Part shown: positions 14,436 through 14,914 of the stretch, in pieces | Layout of the letters: every line of letters begins with the position of its first letter | Numbering within the stretch: position 1 is the first letter of the stretch | Assembly (NCBI GenBank): GCA_002353935.1 | Contig: DEKP01000028.1 | Coordinates: forward strand, 30,297 to 45,210 | Source of the DNA: Ruminococcaceae bacterium UBA2719 | GTDB lineage: Bacteria; Bacillota; Clostridia; Oscillospirales; Acutalibacteraceae | Length of the DNA stretch: 14,914 bases | Direction: 5' to 3' | Notes under the pieces: model-generated | The model's input: only the letters and a program-made list of their open reading frames with translations | What the model was told of the DNA's origin: nothing | Database searches by the model: none | Made by a program: the position numbers and the translations under genes

Positions 14436-14540
14436 ATATATCTCTTGTCTTCTGAACTTTGGTGCAAAGACTATATGATACTGACATCTATAGGTTGAGT
14501 AGGCAATTGTTGTGATTTCATTATTATTTTTGTTTTTCAT
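14433..14540 (-). pseudogene. IS200/IS605 TnpA, first 36 codons only
   Basis: ATG 14540, with AAGGAGG 9 nt upstream, starts MKNKNNNEITTIAYSTYRCQ, followed by YHIVFAPKFRRQEIYG. This is the conserved beginning of Y1 (HUH) transposases of IS200/IS605, which normally continue KIK...; the HUH pair and catalytic tyrosine lie further on and are absent. After Gly36 the frame runs straight into the IS481 fragment (MLQSLADRS...). The product is therefore a non-functional chimera, although expression signals upstream are intact. Confidence 0.85.
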
Positions 14541-14544
14541 TCTT

Positions 14545-14650
14545 AAAAACCTCCTTGTTTTTCTTTGGTAATGCGTCGTCAAACACTTACCATTATACTT
14601 GGAGGTTTTTCTTTTGCTCAACTTTTTTATCTTCTCCCGCTCCAAGCGGG
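14545..14650 (-). mobile_element. IS200/IS605 left-end structures
   Basis: Upstream of the TnpA start on minus are two structures typical of IS200-type left ends. One is the compact hairpin CCCGCT-CCA-AGCGGG (14636-14650, plus orientation), of the kind TnpA recognises. The other is a long interrupted hairpin whose outer arms AAAAACCTCC and GGAGGTTTTT (14545-14554, 14601-14610) and inner arms TGGTAA and TTACCA (14566-14571, 14587-14592) enclose the SD. In IS200 such a stem represses TnpA translation. The exact left cleavage site cannot be fixed; it is probably within 14650-14675. Confidence 0.6.
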
Positions 14651-14674
14651 GGGTTATTTCCACGCCTTAAAGGC

Positions 14675-14713
14675 ACCAAACAAAACTGACGCCGTTAGAA
14701 TACCGACGTCAGT
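14675..14713 (-). terminator. Minus-strand terminator for the gene entering from the right
   Basis: On minus, ACTGACGTCG (14704-14713) pairs with CGGCGTCAGT (14685-14694) through one G-U pair, with a 9-nt loop, followed by TTTTGTTTGG. Read on plus the wobble becomes a mismatch, which supports minus orientation. Confidence 0.65.
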
Positions 14714-14842
14714 ATGTTGCTTAAATCTTAATATTCTACTTTAAGGGGCTTTTTTGTGCTGTCCGCACAATTTTGTGCAGTCCAAAGCTGTTTATAATTG
14801 GTTCTCAAGGGTTGATTTTTTATTATGCTTTATTATTTATTT
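14714..14842. repeat. Non-coding spacer with a short direct repeat
   Basis: No gene is seen. TTTTGTGCTGTCC (14752-14764) recurs as TTTTGTGCAGTCC (14771-14783) at a 19-nt period, with GCACAA (14765-14770) between them forming inverted repeats with either TTGTGC. It could be worn IS-end DNA or a protein-binding site. The rest is AT-rich and featureless. Confidence 0.4.
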
Positions 14843-14914
14843 TTATCTTTTGTATAAACGAGCTTTTCTTTCAATAAAGATCGCAAACATTAAGCCTACT
14901 CCTGATAAGATCAT
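14843..14914 (-). CDS. C-terminal 23 codons of a membrane-type protein, cut by window edge
   Basis: Reading minus from the right edge, 23 codons end in TAA (14843-14845): a hydrophobic run MILSGVGLMFAIFI followed by the basic tail ERKARLYKR. The frame is open to the window edge, and a minus terminator lies 130 nt downstream, so this is probably the end of a real gene. A hydrophobic helix plus short basic tail fits either the last helix of a membrane protein or the end of a sortase sorting signal; the LPXTG-type motif that would decide it would lie about 10 residues outside the window. Confidence 0.5.
   Translation of the reverse strand: MILSGVGLMFAIFIERKARLYKR

Noticed and set aside
14331..14663. 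110-codon minus frame starting at GTG 14663
   Set aside because: Its first 41 codons translate the IS200 left-end hairpins. The real TnpA start is ATG 14540 with a strong SD.
1..14914. CRISPR array, toxin-antitoxin, restriction or prophage module
   Set aside because: No regularly spaced repeats and no recognisable cas, toxin, methyltransferase or phage genes on either strand.

Overview
The window looks like a low-GC, spore-former-type Firmicute (class Clostridia, probably a gut Oscillospirales-like anaerobe). Evidence: AT-rich DNA, strong Shine-Dalgarno (SD) sites, frequent TTG/GTG starts, sigma-A-type promoters, a SpoIVFA/SpoIVFB-like membrane pair beside the TIGR03960/TIGR03936 radical-SAM pair, and a Gram-positive sortase. 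The taxonomy is inferred from gene families only.

Left part (1-3834): a DUF2798 membrane protein cut by the window edge (minus), a sirtuin NAD-dependent deacetylase (minus), a divergent TIGR01212/YtqA-type radical SAM protein (plus), then a convergent sortase gene (minus) with an unusual N-terminal half. A perfect 15-bp hairpin separates the convergent pair and contains the sortase stop codon. About 400 bp without a convincing gene follows.

Centre (3835-10153): tRNA-Ser(GGA) with its own promoter and terminator. Upstream of it, all on minus, is a long gene train that starts from a consensus promoter at 10125-10153: VanZ-like protein, MATE exporter, a small single-pass membrane protein (SpoIVFA-like position), an M50/SpoIVFB-like intramembrane metalloprotease, TIGR03960 B12-binding-type radical SAM, TIGR03936/DUF2344 partner, and a YjjG-type HAD phosphatase. 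Most neighbours overlap or nearly touch, so they are probably co-transcribed. A strong hairpin at 8195-8235 covers the ribosome-binding site and start of the small membrane protein and may split the train into two expression units.

Right part (10193-13613): a divergent plus-strand operon from a near-consensus promoter: small multidrug-export-like membrane protein (PF06695), then two different FAD-dependent oxidoreductases (HI0933/YhiN family and COG2509 family) overlapping by 4 nt, ended by a strong terminator.

Right end (13618-14914): a graveyard of three unrelated insertion-sequence fragments joined to one another: an IS1182-type transposase 5' part (plus, frameshifted), the middle of an IS481-type transposase (minus, frameshifted), and the left end plus first 36 codons of an IS200/IS605 TnpA (minus). 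The joints fall inside coding sequence at short shared sequences. Beyond them are a minus-strand terminator and the last 23 codons of a membrane-type protein entering from the right edge.

No clearly new multi-gene system is visible. The items most worth a second look are the sortase with no visible membrane anchor and an ambiguous 5' reading frame, the SD-masking hairpin at 8195-8235, the reduced SpoIVFA-like partner, and the inverted IS-IS joint at 14066-14080.
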